33,933 bases of DNA from Caloramator australicus RC3 (lineage in GTDB: Bacteria; Bacillota; Clostridia; Clostridiales; Caloramatoraceae): the NCBI RefSeq assembly GCF_000297115.1, contig NZ_CAKP01000022.1:1-33933 (forward strand). The letters are read 5' to 3'. Of this stretch, positions 16,910 through 23,776 are shown one piece after another (within the stretch, counting starts at the first letter, position 1; every line of letters begins with the position of its first letter). The notes under the pieces were generated by a model. It made no database searches and had not been told where the DNA came from. It saw nothing but the letters and a program-made list of their open reading frames with translations. The translations under genes and the position numbers were made by a program.

Positions 16910-17668
16910 ATGCTAAGGGTTTTATGGAACGGTAAATCGGGGTTAATATCAAATCAAAATAGAATAGATGCCATATCGAATAACATAGCTAATGTAGATA
17001 CAAATGGATATAAGAGGGTGGATGTAGCCTTTTTAGATATTCTAAATGAGAGCGTAAATAGGTTAGGAGTTCCAATAACTTCTGATGATAAAGATAACCT
17101 CTCCGTTGGAAGCGGGACAAAAGGTGAACGTATTGTCAGGGATTTTTCACAAGGAATTCTAAAGGAGACAGGAAGGAAAACTGATTTAGCTATAGAAGGG
17201 GAAGGATATTTTAGATTGGTGGATAATGAAGGAAGAAATTTTTATACAAGGGATGGAGCCTTTAAAATAGATGCAGATGGTAACTTTGTTCATTCATCAG
17301 GTTTAATTTTAGATATAGAAAATTATAATAACAATTTATCAGATAACGATAGAATTAGGGTTAGCTACGATGGAAGTATCTATAAAATAAATAATGATGA
17401 GGAAGAATTAGTAGGCAAAATTAACCTTTATAGAATAATCGGACAGGATGCTATTGTTTCAAAGGGTGAAAATGTCTATTCAGCTGATAATGTTGAAGCT
17501 TTGGAAAAATTTCATTTAAGGCAAGGCTTTTTAGAAGCATCAAATGCAGATATAACTAAGGAGCTTACTAACATGTTAGTTACACAAAGGGCCTTTGAAT
17601 TAAGTGCTAGAACTGTAAAATCAGCAGACGAGATGTGGCAAATCGCTAATAATTTGAGGGGAAGATAA
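16910..17668 (+). CDS. flgG: Flagellar rod protein FlgG (FlhP-like)
   Basis: This second rod-type protein (252 residues) has the signature ISNNIANVDTNGYKRVD, the central LAIEGEGYFRLVDNEGRNFY with TRDGAFKIDADG, and the C-terminal EASNADITKELTNMLVTQRAF helix. It would form the distal rod. I set the start at the ATG at 16910, 4-5 bases after AGGTGAG (16899-16905). A GTG at 16901 lies within that Shine-Dalgarno sequence. It is the last flagellar gene of the run, and a strong hairpin follows 10 bases later. Which of the two rod genes is strictly FlgF or FlgG cannot be settled here. Confidence 0.87.
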   Translation: MLRVLWNGKSGLISNQNRIDAISNNIANVDTNGYKRVDVAFLDILNESVNRLGVPITSDDKDNLSVGSGTKGERIVRDFSQGILKETGRKTDLAIEGEGYFRLVDNEGRNFYTRDGAFKIDADGNFVHSSGLILDIENYNNNLSDNDRIRVSYDGSIYKINNDEEELVGKINLYRIIGQDAIVSKGENVYSADNVEALEKFHLRQGFLEASNADITKELTNMLVTQRAFELSARTVKSADEMWQIANNLRGR

Positions 17669-17678
17669 AATTTGAATA

Positions 17679-17729
17679 AAAACCTCCTTATAGGTAAATA
17701 ATTACTAAAAAAGCCTATAGGGAGGTTTT
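17679..17729 (+). terminator. Terminator-shaped hairpin at the flagellar operon end, 3' arm carries next gene's RBS
   Basis: AAAACCTCCTTATAGG (17679-17694) can pair with CCTATAGGGAGGTTTT (17714-17729), a 16-base-pair stem with one T-G pair and a 19-base loop. The A-tract/T-tract edges are typical of intrinsic terminators. The T run is short (TTTTATATT). GGAGG in the 3' arm (17721-17725) is also the only ribosome binding site for the TPR gene at 17736, so read-through transcripts would hide that site in the stem. Confidence 0.65.
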
Positions 17730-17735
17730 ATATTA

Positions 17736-18176
17736 ATGGATGAGAAAATAGTAAAATTAATTTCAGATAAAAAATTGAATGAAGCAAAGGTTTTGGCTAT
17801 GAAAACTTATTTTTTGAACAAGAAAAAGTATTATTATTACTTGGGATTATGTTATTGTGCAGAAGGAAAGTATTCAGAGGCCATAGAAAAGTTTTTAAAA
17901 GCTGAAAAACTTGGTTTAAAACACTATTTGCTATATTATAATCTTGGAACTGCATATATTGAAATTAACAAACTTGATAATGCCAAGGAATGCCTAAAAA
18001 AGTCCATTGAGTTAAATAACAATTATAATAATAGCTTTCTAAACTTAGCATATATCTATATAAAGGAGAAAAATCTAAAGGCAGCCTATAGAATTATAAA
18101 GAGCGTTTCCTGTTTTAATGATGTCCCTTTGCTTTATGAAATTGAGGAAAATATTTATAAAGAATTAATTAAATAG
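17736..18176 (+). CDS. Tetratricopeptide-repeat protein
   Basis: The 146-residue protein has at least two TPR-like units. The first is about residues 33-66 (YYYLGLCYCAEGKYSEAIEK, then FLKAEKLG), and the second about 67-100 (LLYYNLGTAYIEINKLDNAK, then ECLKKSIELN). A third, weaker unit follows. TPRs are protein-binding scaffolds, so no enzymatic role is implied. There is no signal peptide. The start ATG at 17736 is 10 bases after GGAGG, which lies in the stem of the preceding hairpin. An S66 peptidase gene follows after 9 bases. The partner cannot be told from the sequence. Confidence 0.8.
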   Translation: MDEKIVKLISDKKLNEAKVLAMKTYFLNKKKYYYYLGLCYCAEGKYSEAIEKFLKAEKLGLKHYLLYYNLGTAYIEINKLDNAKECLKKSIELNNNYNNSFLNLAYIYIKEKNLKAAYRIIKSVSCFNDVPLLYEIEENIYKELIK

Positions 18177-18185
18177 GGAGGATAT

Positions 18186-19088
18186 ATGAAGCCTAAAAAG
18201 TTAAATAAGGGGGACAAAATTGGAATTATAGCTCCAGCAAGTCCTTGCTATAATCAAGATTTATTTATGGAGGGAGTTAAAGTCCTTAGAAATTTGGGGT
18301 TTGAAATTGAATTAGGGAAAAGCTGCTTTGCAAGGGAGGGCTTTCTTGCAGGAGATGACTATTTGAGGGCAGATGATTTTAATACTTTTTTTAAAAGAAG
18401 GGATATCGATGCCATTTTTTGCCTAAGGGGAGGATATGGTTCAATAAGATTGCTGGATAAAATCGATTGGAACGGCGTTAGAAATAATCCAAAGATATTC
18501 GTCGGATACAGCGATATTACCGCACTTTTGAATGTTATTTATAATAAAACAAAATGTATTTGCTTTCACGGACCGATGGTGGCAACAGGTGATCTTTTTA
18601 ACGATATTAATTTAAAAATGCTATTAGAAAGTTTACAAGGGAATATAAGAAGGTATAAAATAAATTTAAAATGTATAAATCCTGGACAAGCAGAAGGAGT
18701 TATAATTGGAGGTAATCTTTCGGTATTAGTTTCCCTCATTGGAACAAAATATAATATTGATTTTAAAGATAAGGTTTTGTTTATTGAGGATATAAACGAA
18801 GAACCTTATAAAATCGATAGAATGCTCCAAACATTGAAATATGCCGGTATATTTGATAAACTAAAAGCAATAATAATTGGACAATTTACAAACTGTGAAT
18901 CCATTGATGAAAAAAGCTTTACCCTACATCAAGTTTTAATGAACTTTTTCAGAGAAATTAAAATTCCTGTTTATTATGGTTTGGAAACCGGACATGGAAA
19001 GATAAAAATCACTATTCCAATTGGAATAAAAGTAAAAATTGAAGATAATATTCTTTCTTTTTCAGAGGAGGCAGTTTTTTATGATTAA
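18186..19088 (+). CDS. S66-family LD-carboxypeptidase (LdcA-like)
   Basis: LD-carboxypeptidases of family S66 remove the terminal D-alanine from murein tetrapeptides during peptidoglycan recycling. Related MccF proteins cleave microcin C. The 300-residue protein begins KPKKLNKGDKIGIIAPASP, as family members do. It carries the catalytic Ser109 in FVGYSDITALLN, the glutamate block FIEDINEEPYKIDRML and the histidine in GLETGHGKIKITIP, so the Ser-Glu-His triad looks complete. No signal peptide is seen, so it acts in the cytoplasm. Start ATG at 18186 follows GGGAGGAT. Its last 8 bases overlap the amidohydrolase gene, suggesting a linked role in peptide salvage. Confidence 0.88.
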   Translation: MKPKKLNKGDKIGIIAPASPCYNQDLFMEGVKVLRNLGFEIELGKSCFAREGFLAGDDYLRADDFNTFFKRRDIDAIFCLRGGYGSIRLLDKIDWNGVRNNPKIFVGYSDITALLNVIYNKTKCICFHGPMVATGDLFNDINLKMLLESLQGNIRRYKINLKCINPGQAEGVIIGGNLSVLVSLIGTKYNIDFKDKVLFIEDINEEPYKIDRMLQTLKYAGIFDKLKAIIIGQFTNCESIDEKSFTLHQVLMNFFREIKIPVYYGLETGHGKIKITIPIGIKVKIEDNILSFSEEAVFYD

Positions 19089-20247
19089 TTTTTTTAATGA
19101 AGCAAAAAGCATTCAAAGGGAACTTGTTTTTATAAGGAGGGAATTACATAAAAACCCAGAGATTGATAGAGATTTAAAATTTACAGCAGGACTTGTTGAG
19201 TCATATTTAAAAGATTATGGAATTAAATATAAAAGATACGATAATTGTGGAATTATTGCTGAGATAGGGGAAGGCGAAAATATAGTTGCATTACGTGCGG
19301 ATATGGATGCCCTTGAAATTGAGGACTTAAAAGATGTTCCATATAAATCATTAAAACCAGGCCTTATGCACGCCTGTGGTCACGATGCCCACACAGCAAT
19401 CCAGATAGGTGCAGCAATCATTTTGAAAAAATATGAAGATAACTTAGGGGGAAGGGTTAGGCTTATATACCAACCGGCAGAAGAAACTGACGGTGGGGCA
19501 AGAGATATGATTGAATTTGGAGCATTAAAGGATGTAAAGGCAATATATGCTCTACATATTGACGAAACTCTAGATGTTGGGACTATTGGTGTAAAAAAGG
19601 GAATAGTTGCAGCTGCATCGAATCCTTTTAAAATTATTGTTGAAGGTAAAGGTTCCCATGGTGCATATCCCCAAGATGGAATTGATAGCATCTTAATTGC
19701 AGCAAAAATTATAGATAATTTGCAATCTATAATTTCAAGGGAGATTGCAGCAACGGATTCAGCTGTAATAACTGTTGGAAAAATAAGTGGAGGAACAGCG
19801 GCAAATGCAGTGGCAAGAAGGGTTGAATTAGAGGGTATTATAAGAACTTTAGGTGATGATGTCAGAAGCTTTGTCCTAAAAAGAGTAGAAGAAATTGTAA
19901 AAATGACTGCCAATATGTATAGAGCCAGAGTCACATTAGACTTAAAAGAGAGTTACCCTTCTTTTTCGAACGATGATAAACTTTATAGCAAATTTATAAA
20001 GGAACTTAGTCTGCAGGACAAGATAAGGGTTATTGAACTTTCAAAACCTGGTATGGGGGTAGAGGATTTTGCATATTATACTAAAATAGTGCCTGGATTA
20101 TATTATAAATTAGGCTGTAGGAATGAGTTGAAGGGCATTGTAAATCCTGCCCATGGAAGCTATTTTGATATCGATGAAGAATGTCTATGGATAGGGACAG
20201 CTATTCAATGTATTAATGCATATAGTTTTTTAAATAATCATAAGTAA
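19081..20247 (+). CDS. M20D-family amidohydrolase (N-acyl-amino-acid/IAA-amino-acid hydrolase type)
   Basis: The 388-residue protein is an M20 metallo-amidohydrolase. It has RADMDALEI near residue 72, metal-binding HACGHDAH (97-104, with the Cys99/His101 pair typical of M20D), the catalytic-glutamate block YQPAEETDGGARDMIEFGAL, a dimerisation domain (about 180-295) with GKGSHGAYPQDGID, and a late GVEDFAYYT. Such enzymes cleave amide bonds of N-acyl amino acids, hippurate or acetyl-diaminopimelate. The exact substrate is not clear. The ATG at 19081 has AGAGGAGG upstream and starts 8 bases inside the LD-carboxypeptidase gene. Longer in-frame versions would extend further into that gene and lack a ribosome binding site. 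Confidence 0.88.
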   Translation: MINFFNEAKSIQRELVFIRRELHKNPEIDRDLKFTAGLVESYLKDYGIKYKRYDNCGIIAEIGEGENIVALRADMDALEIEDLKDVPYKSLKPGLMHACGHDAHTAIQIGAAIILKKYEDNLGGRVRLIYQPAEETDGGARDMIEFGALKDVKAIYALHIDETLDVGTIGVKKGIVAAASNPFKIIVEGKGSHGAYPQDGIDSILIAAKIIDNLQSIISREIAATDSAVITVGKISGGTAANAVARRVELEGIIRTLGDDVRSFVLKRVEEIVKMTANMYRARVTLDLKESYPSFSNDDKLYSKFIKELSLQDKIRVIELSKPGMGVEDFAYYTKIVPGLYYKLGCRNELKGIVNPAHGSYFDIDEECLWIGTAIQCINAYSFLNNHK

Positions 20248-20326
20248 TATTATCATAACTGATAAATGTATAAAAAACAAATAATAAAAATATAATCATA
20301 TAAAAGAATATTTCAAGGTGCTTTTT

Positions 20327-21382
20327 ATGAAAAAAAGAATATCAGAATTTAACAAATATATAACAGATGAATATCTAAAAAAAATAAATACAATACTATT
20401 AAACCATTATAATATTACCCCAACATCAGTTGAAAAGGTAAGAAGTGCCTTTAAAGTAAATACTGAAAGGTCTATTTATTGCTTAAAAGAATTTAAACAT
20501 AATGATAAAAAGGCCTCTATAGGATATCATTTAACAAGATTTTTAAAGGACAATGGTTTTGACGGGGTGGCCGATTATATTAAAACGGTGGATGGAAAAG
20601 ATGTTATAAAATATAATAAAAGATATTATTATCTGACCAGTTGGATAGAAGGTTCTGAGTGTGATTTTAAAGATATAAATGTTTTAAAACAGGCTTGTGC
20701 TTTTTTGGCAGACTTTCATAATAAATCGAAGGGCTTTAATATAAATTCAATTAAAATAAAAAGCAATTATAACAAATGGGAAAAGAAAGTTTTGAGTATA
20801 AAAAAGGACCTTTTAAAATTTAAGAGCATTATTGCAAGTAAAATCTTAAAAACGTATTTTGATGAGGAGTATTATAAATTAATAGATTTCAATTTAAAGC
20901 TTTGCGATAAAGCACTTCAAATATTTAGCAAGGAATCTTATAAAAAACTTTGTGAAAAGGCAAAAAAGGAAAAACTGATTTGTCATGATAGTTTTTATTA
21001 TCAAAATCTTTTAATCAATAATAATGGTAAAATGTTTCTTATTGATTTAGACAGCGTTATATATGATCTTCCTATATATGATTTGGCAAAGTTTATAAGA
21101 AGAATAATGAATAAAAGTTATATTGAATGGAACTTTGAGATAGCAAAGGATTTAATTTTCGCTTATAATGAAGTTAGAAAAATCGAAAGGGATGAATTTG
21201 AGGTATTTTTGGGGCATTTGATTATTCCTCATAGATTCTGGAAGCTGGGGAAGAAAAGATACTTAAAAAGAAAGGAATGGAGCGAGGAAAAATATTTAAA
21301 AAAGCTAAACAAAGAAATAAGGTTAAAGGATAAAAGAGAAGAGTTTATTAATAAATTTATTGAAAATTATTTAATAAAGTAA
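20327..21382 (+). CDS. CotS-family spore coat protein (kinase fold, altered catalytic motif)
   Basis: The 351-residue protein matches the CotS/YsxE/YutH group of spore-coat proteins with a phosphotransferase (APH-like) fold. It shows YYLTSWIEGSECDFKD, LADFHNKSKGF, a catalytic-loop region LICHDSFYYQNLLI, and the metal-loop FLIDLDSVIYDLPIYDLAKF. In the loop, HDS stands where HGD is usual, so the catalytic Asp seems replaced by Ser. The ATG at 20327 has AAGGTG 6 bases upstream, while the in-frame GTG at 20318 is part of that site. A CATATAAA at 20297-20304 resembles a sporulation sigma -10 box, but this is weak. The stop is within a bidirectional terminator. Confidence 0.8.
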   Translation: MKKRISEFNKYITDEYLKKINTILLNHYNITPTSVEKVRSAFKVNTERSIYCLKEFKHNDKKASIGYHLTRFLKDNGFDGVADYIKTVDGKDVIKYNKRYYYLTSWIEGSECDFKDINVLKQACAFLADFHNKSKGFNINSIKIKSNYNKWEKKVLSIKKDLLKFKSIIASKILKTYFDEEYYKLIDFNLKLCDKALQIFSKESYKKLCEKAKKEKLICHDSFYYQNLLINNNGKMFLIDLDSVIYDLPIYDLAKFIRRIMNKSYIEWNFEIAKDLIFAYNEVRKIERDEFEVFLGHLIIPHRFWKLGKKRYLKRKEWSEEKYLKKLNKEIRLKDKREEFINKFIENYLIK

Positions 21383-21408
21383 AAAAGCAGCTTTAAAGCT
21401 GCTTTTTT
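21381..21408. terminator. Bidirectional intrinsic terminator
   Basis: A perfect 28-base palindrome has arms AAAAAAGCAGCTTT and AAAGCTGCTTTTTT. The T runs on both strands let it end the CotS-like gene (+ strand, whose stop codon overlaps its left edge) and the tRNA operon (- strand). Its right edge touches the CCA end of tRNA-Phe. Confidence 0.9.
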
Positions 21409-21483
21409 GGTGGCCAGAGCCGGAATCGAACCAGCGACACGGGGATTTTCAGTCCCCTGCTCTACCTACTGAGCTATCTGGCC
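21408..21483 (-). tRNA. tRNA-Phe (anticodon GAA)
   Basis: The - strand folds into a full 76-base tRNA with encoded CCA. The acceptor stem is GGCCAGA/TCTGGCC, the D-arm contains AGCTCAGTAGGTAGAGC, the anticodon loop is CTGAAAA with GAA at 21448-21450, and the T-arm contains GGTTCGATTCC. It is the last gene of a three-tRNA operon, and the terminator starts directly at its 3' end. Confidence 0.96.
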
Positions 21484-21492
21484 GTATTAAAT

Positions 21493-21569
21493 TGGTGGGC
21501 CTTCAGGGACTCGAACCCCGGACCGACCGGTTATGAGCCGGTTGCTCTAGCCAGCTGAGCTAAAGGCCC
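21493..21569 (-). tRNA. tRNA with CAT anticodon (elongator Met or Ile2)
   Basis: A 77-base tRNA on the - strand has encoded CCA, acceptor stem GGGCCTT/AAGGCCC, anticodon loop CTCATAA (CAT at 21533-21535) and a T-loop with GGTTCGAGTCC. The paired 1-72 position rules out an initiator tRNA. CAT can be elongator Met or, after lysidine modification by TilS, Ile for AUA codons. The TTTAGCTCAG start and GGCTCATAACC anticodon arm resemble Bacillus Ile2, but I cannot settle it. The identity matters because AUA is used heavily in this window. Confidence 0.93.
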
Positions 21570-21572
21570 TAA

Positions 21573-21647
21573 TGGTGACCCCTAGGGGATTCGAACCCCT
21601 GTTACCGCCGTGAAAGGGCGATGTCTTAACCACTTGACCAAGGGGCC
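21573..21647 (-). tRNA. tRNA-Glu (anticodon TTC)
   Basis: A 75-base tRNA on the - strand has encoded CCA, acceptor stem GGCCCCT/AGGGGTC (one G-T pair), anticodon loop CTTTCAC (TTC at 21612-21614), an anticodon stem with CGCC/GGCG pairing, and T-arm AGGGGTTCGAATCCCCT. It is the first gene after the promoter of the tRNA operon (Glu, CAT, Phe). Confidence 0.96.
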
Positions 21648-21689
21648 ATATTCAGTTACAATCTTTATAAGAGCGACCTGACATGTAAT

Positions 21690-21718
21690 AATATATCATG
21701 GTATTAACGATATGTCAA
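21690..21718 (-). promoter_or_regulatory. Sigma-A promoter of the tRNA operon
   Basis: On the - strand TTGACA (21718-21713) is followed by a 17-base spacer and TATATT (21695-21690), a near-consensus sigma-A promoter. Transcription would start about 35 bases upstream of tRNA-Glu. An imperfect inverted repeat, TGACAT (21679-21684) with ATGTCA (21712-21717), spans it. Confidence 0.85.
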
Positions 21719-21751
21719 TACTTTTTTTATAAATTTTTTAAGGGGGATATT

Positions 21752-23146
21752 ATGATAAAAATAAAATTTTGCGGGGCAGCTAAATCTGTTACAGGTTCCT
21801 GCTATTTAATTGAAACAAGTGAAAGAAAATTTTTAGTAGACTGTGGTTTGTTTCAAGGTAAAGAATCAAAGACCAATCAAAGCAATTTTCCATTTAATCC
21901 AGAGGAAATAGACTTTGTAATTTTAACCCATGCCCACATAGACCATTCAGGAAGATTACCACTACTTGTAAAGAAAGGCTTTAAAGGATCGATTTTTTGC
22001 ACCTCTGCAACTCAAGATCTTGCAAAAATAATGTTAGTTGATAGTGGGCATATTCAAGAAATGGATGCCATAAATGAGAACAAAAAACGCCAAAGAAAGG
22101 GATTGCCATTAATAGAACCTTTGTATACCGCAGAAGATGGAGACAAAGTAAAAGACTATTTAGTTGCAGTTCCATACAACCACGTGCAAAGAATTGATAA
22201 TGATATATATATAAATTTAAAGGATGCGGGGCATCTATTAGGTTCATCAATTGTAGAATTATTTATAAAAGATGATGGTGTTACAAAGAAAATTGTATTT
22301 TCTGGGGATTTAGGGAACATAAATATACCTATTATTAAAGATTATGAGTATATAGATTATGCGGATTACTTAATCATTGAGTCTACCTATGGAAATAGAT
22401 TCCATTCTATTCCAAGTGAGGTTCAAAGCTTATATGCAATCATATTAAATACTATAAAAAATAATGGTAATGTAATAATTCCATCCTTTGCAGTAGGAAG
22501 AACCCAGGAGATATTATATCTTTTAAATAAATATATTGATATTGAAAAGCGAAAAGATTTTATTAATATCCAAATATATCTTGATAGTCCCTTAGCAGAA
22601 GAAGCAACTGAGATTTTTAAAAAACATAAGGAATGTTATGATGAAGAGGCATTAAATATGTTATCTTTTGATAATGATGTTTTAGAATTTAAAAATTTAA
22701 CTTTTGTAAAAACAAAAGAAGAATCAATGGAGCTTAACAATAAAAGCGGAGTTGTAATCATTTCCTCAAGTGGAATGTGTGAGGCAGGGAGGATTAAACA
22801 TCATTTAAAATATAATCTGTGGAAAAAGGAGTCAGCGATTGTTTTTGTTGGTTATCAGGCAGAAGGAACATTAGGACGAAGAATCTTAGACGGGGCAAAA
22901 AAGGTAAAAATATTTGGTGAAGAAATTGCAGTTAATGCAAAGATAATTAATATGCCTGGTCTTTCTGGACATGCCGATTTACAAGGTCTCTTAAAATGGT
23001 ATAAAGGAATTAATAAAGGAGTCAACAAAAAAGTATTTATAACCCATGGTGAAATAGAAACAGCTATGAATTTAAAGGCTATACTGGAAACAGTAAGTTC
23101 GACATCTTGCGTTATCCCAGAATACCTTGAAGAATATATTTTGTAG
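21752..23146 (+). CDS. Beta-CASP metallo-beta-lactamase-fold ribonuclease/hydrolase
   Basis: The 464-residue protein joins a metallo-beta-lactamase fold with a beta-CASP domain, like the CPSF-73-type RNases of bacteria and archaea (for example Thermus TTHA0252). The zinc motif HAHIDHSGRLP (His60, His62, Asp64, His65) is present. So are FSGDLGN, IESTYGNR, the beta-CASP features IIPSFAVGRTQEILYLL and VIISSSGMCEAGRI, and the late SGHADLQGL and ITHGE histidine motifs. It probably processes or degrades RNA in the cytoplasm. The start ATG at 21752 has AGGGGGAT upstream. A longer in-frame version from 21698 would run through the divergent tRNA promoter and lacks a ribosome binding site. Confidence 0.88.
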   Translation: MIKIKFCGAAKSVTGSCYLIETSERKFLVDCGLFQGKESKTNQSNFPFNPEEIDFVILTHAHIDHSGRLPLLVKKGFKGSIFCTSATQDLAKIMLVDSGHIQEMDAINENKKRQRKGLPLIEPLYTAEDGDKVKDYLVAVPYNHVQRIDNDIYINLKDAGHLLGSSIVELFIKDDGVTKKIVFSGDLGNINIPIIKDYEYIDYADYLIIESTYGNRFHSIPSEVQSLYAIILNTIKNNGNVIIPSFAVGRTQEILYLLNKYIDIEKRKDFINIQIYLDSPLAEEATEIFKKHKECYDEEALNMLSFDNDVLEFKNLTFVKTKEESMELNNKSGVVIISSSGMCEAGRIKHHLKYNLWKKESAIVFVGYQAEGTLGRRILDGAKKVKIFGEEIAVNAKIINMPGLSGHADLQGLLKWYKGINKGVNKKVFITHGEIETAMNLKAILETVSSTSCVIPEYLEEYIL

Positions 23147-23174
23147 ATTGTTGGTGAAATTTTTGGACTAAAAA

Positions 23175-23228
23175 ACCCCATTTATATAAAGGATTATTTG
23201 CTTTATCGAAGAAATATTAAAATGGGGT
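23175..23228 (+). terminator. Hairpin between the RNase and MerR genes, 3' arm overlaps RBS
   Basis: ACCCCATTT (23175-23183) pairs with AAATGGGGT (23220-23228), and ATAT/ATAT can extend the stem past a 2-base bulge, with a long AT-rich loop. GGGGTGA in the 3' arm is the ribosome binding site of the gene at 23235. It may be a weak terminator (TTTT follows after GA) or a site hiding the ribosome binding site. Confidence 0.5.
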
Positions 23229-23234
23229 GATTTT

Positions 23235-23765
23235 ATGGAAAGGTCATATACCTTTAAAGAAATATGTGAAAAAACTGGTTATAGGCCATCTGCCGTAAGG
23301 TACTATGAAAAGGAATTCGATTTAAAAATAGAAAGGGATGTCAATGGAAGGAGAATATTTAAAGAAAGAGATCTAAACTTACTTTTGCTTATTAAAAAAT
23401 ATCAAGAGGAAGGATACAGCAATCAACAGATAAAAAAGCTAATAGGCAGCATAGATGTTTCTGCTAATGAAGAAATCGCTGTAACAAGTGTTGGAAAAAT
23501 GGAAGTAATAAATGGTATCAACAAGTCTTCTAATGATGTTTTACTTGTTTTTGAAGAAAAATTTAGAGAAATAAACGAATTGTTAAATCAGTTGAATCAA
23601 AATATAAATTCTAAAGAGAGGGATTTACTTTTAACCGAAAATATGAAGCTTAAAATGGAACTAAAACAAAAATCCTATGAAATAATGGAATTAAAAGAAA
23701 AATTAAGATATGAAAGGGAAAGAAAAAAGGGATTTTTTTCTAGACTTTTTAGTAAGAAAAGATGA
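23235..23765 (+). CDS. MerR-type DNA-binding protein with coiled coil and cationic amphipathic C terminus
   Basis: The 176-residue protein starts with a MerR-type winged helix-turn-helix (about residues 5-75: YTFKEICEKTGYRPSAVRYY, then NGRRIFKERDLNLLLLIKKY). A linker and long coiled coil follow (about 105-160). It ends in KKGFFSRLFSKKR, a short basic amphipathic tail. There is no effector-binding domain or metal-binding cysteines, so it is not a classical MerR sensor. The layout resembles RacA, the Bacillus protein that ties DNA to the cell pole during sporulation, and DUF3967-type MerR proteins. Direct sequence kinship to RacA is not claimed. Start ATG at 23235 with GGGGTGA upstream. The downstream acetyltransferase start follows after 11 bases. 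Confidence 0.75.
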   Translation: MERSYTFKEICEKTGYRPSAVRYYEKEFDLKIERDVNGRRIFKERDLNLLLLIKKYQEEGYSNQQIKKLIGSIDVSANEEIAVTSVGKMEVINGINKSSNDVLLVFEEKFREINELLNQLNQNINSKERDLLLTENMKLKMELKQKSYEIMELKEKLRYERERKKGFFSRLFSKKR

Positions 23766-23776
23766 AAGGAGCAGGT

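Noticed and set aside
19380-19934. 184-codon open frame on the - strand inside the M20 gene
   Set aside because: It is antisense to well-conserved M20 motifs, has no ribosome binding site and no recognisable domain, so it is a shadow of the real gene.
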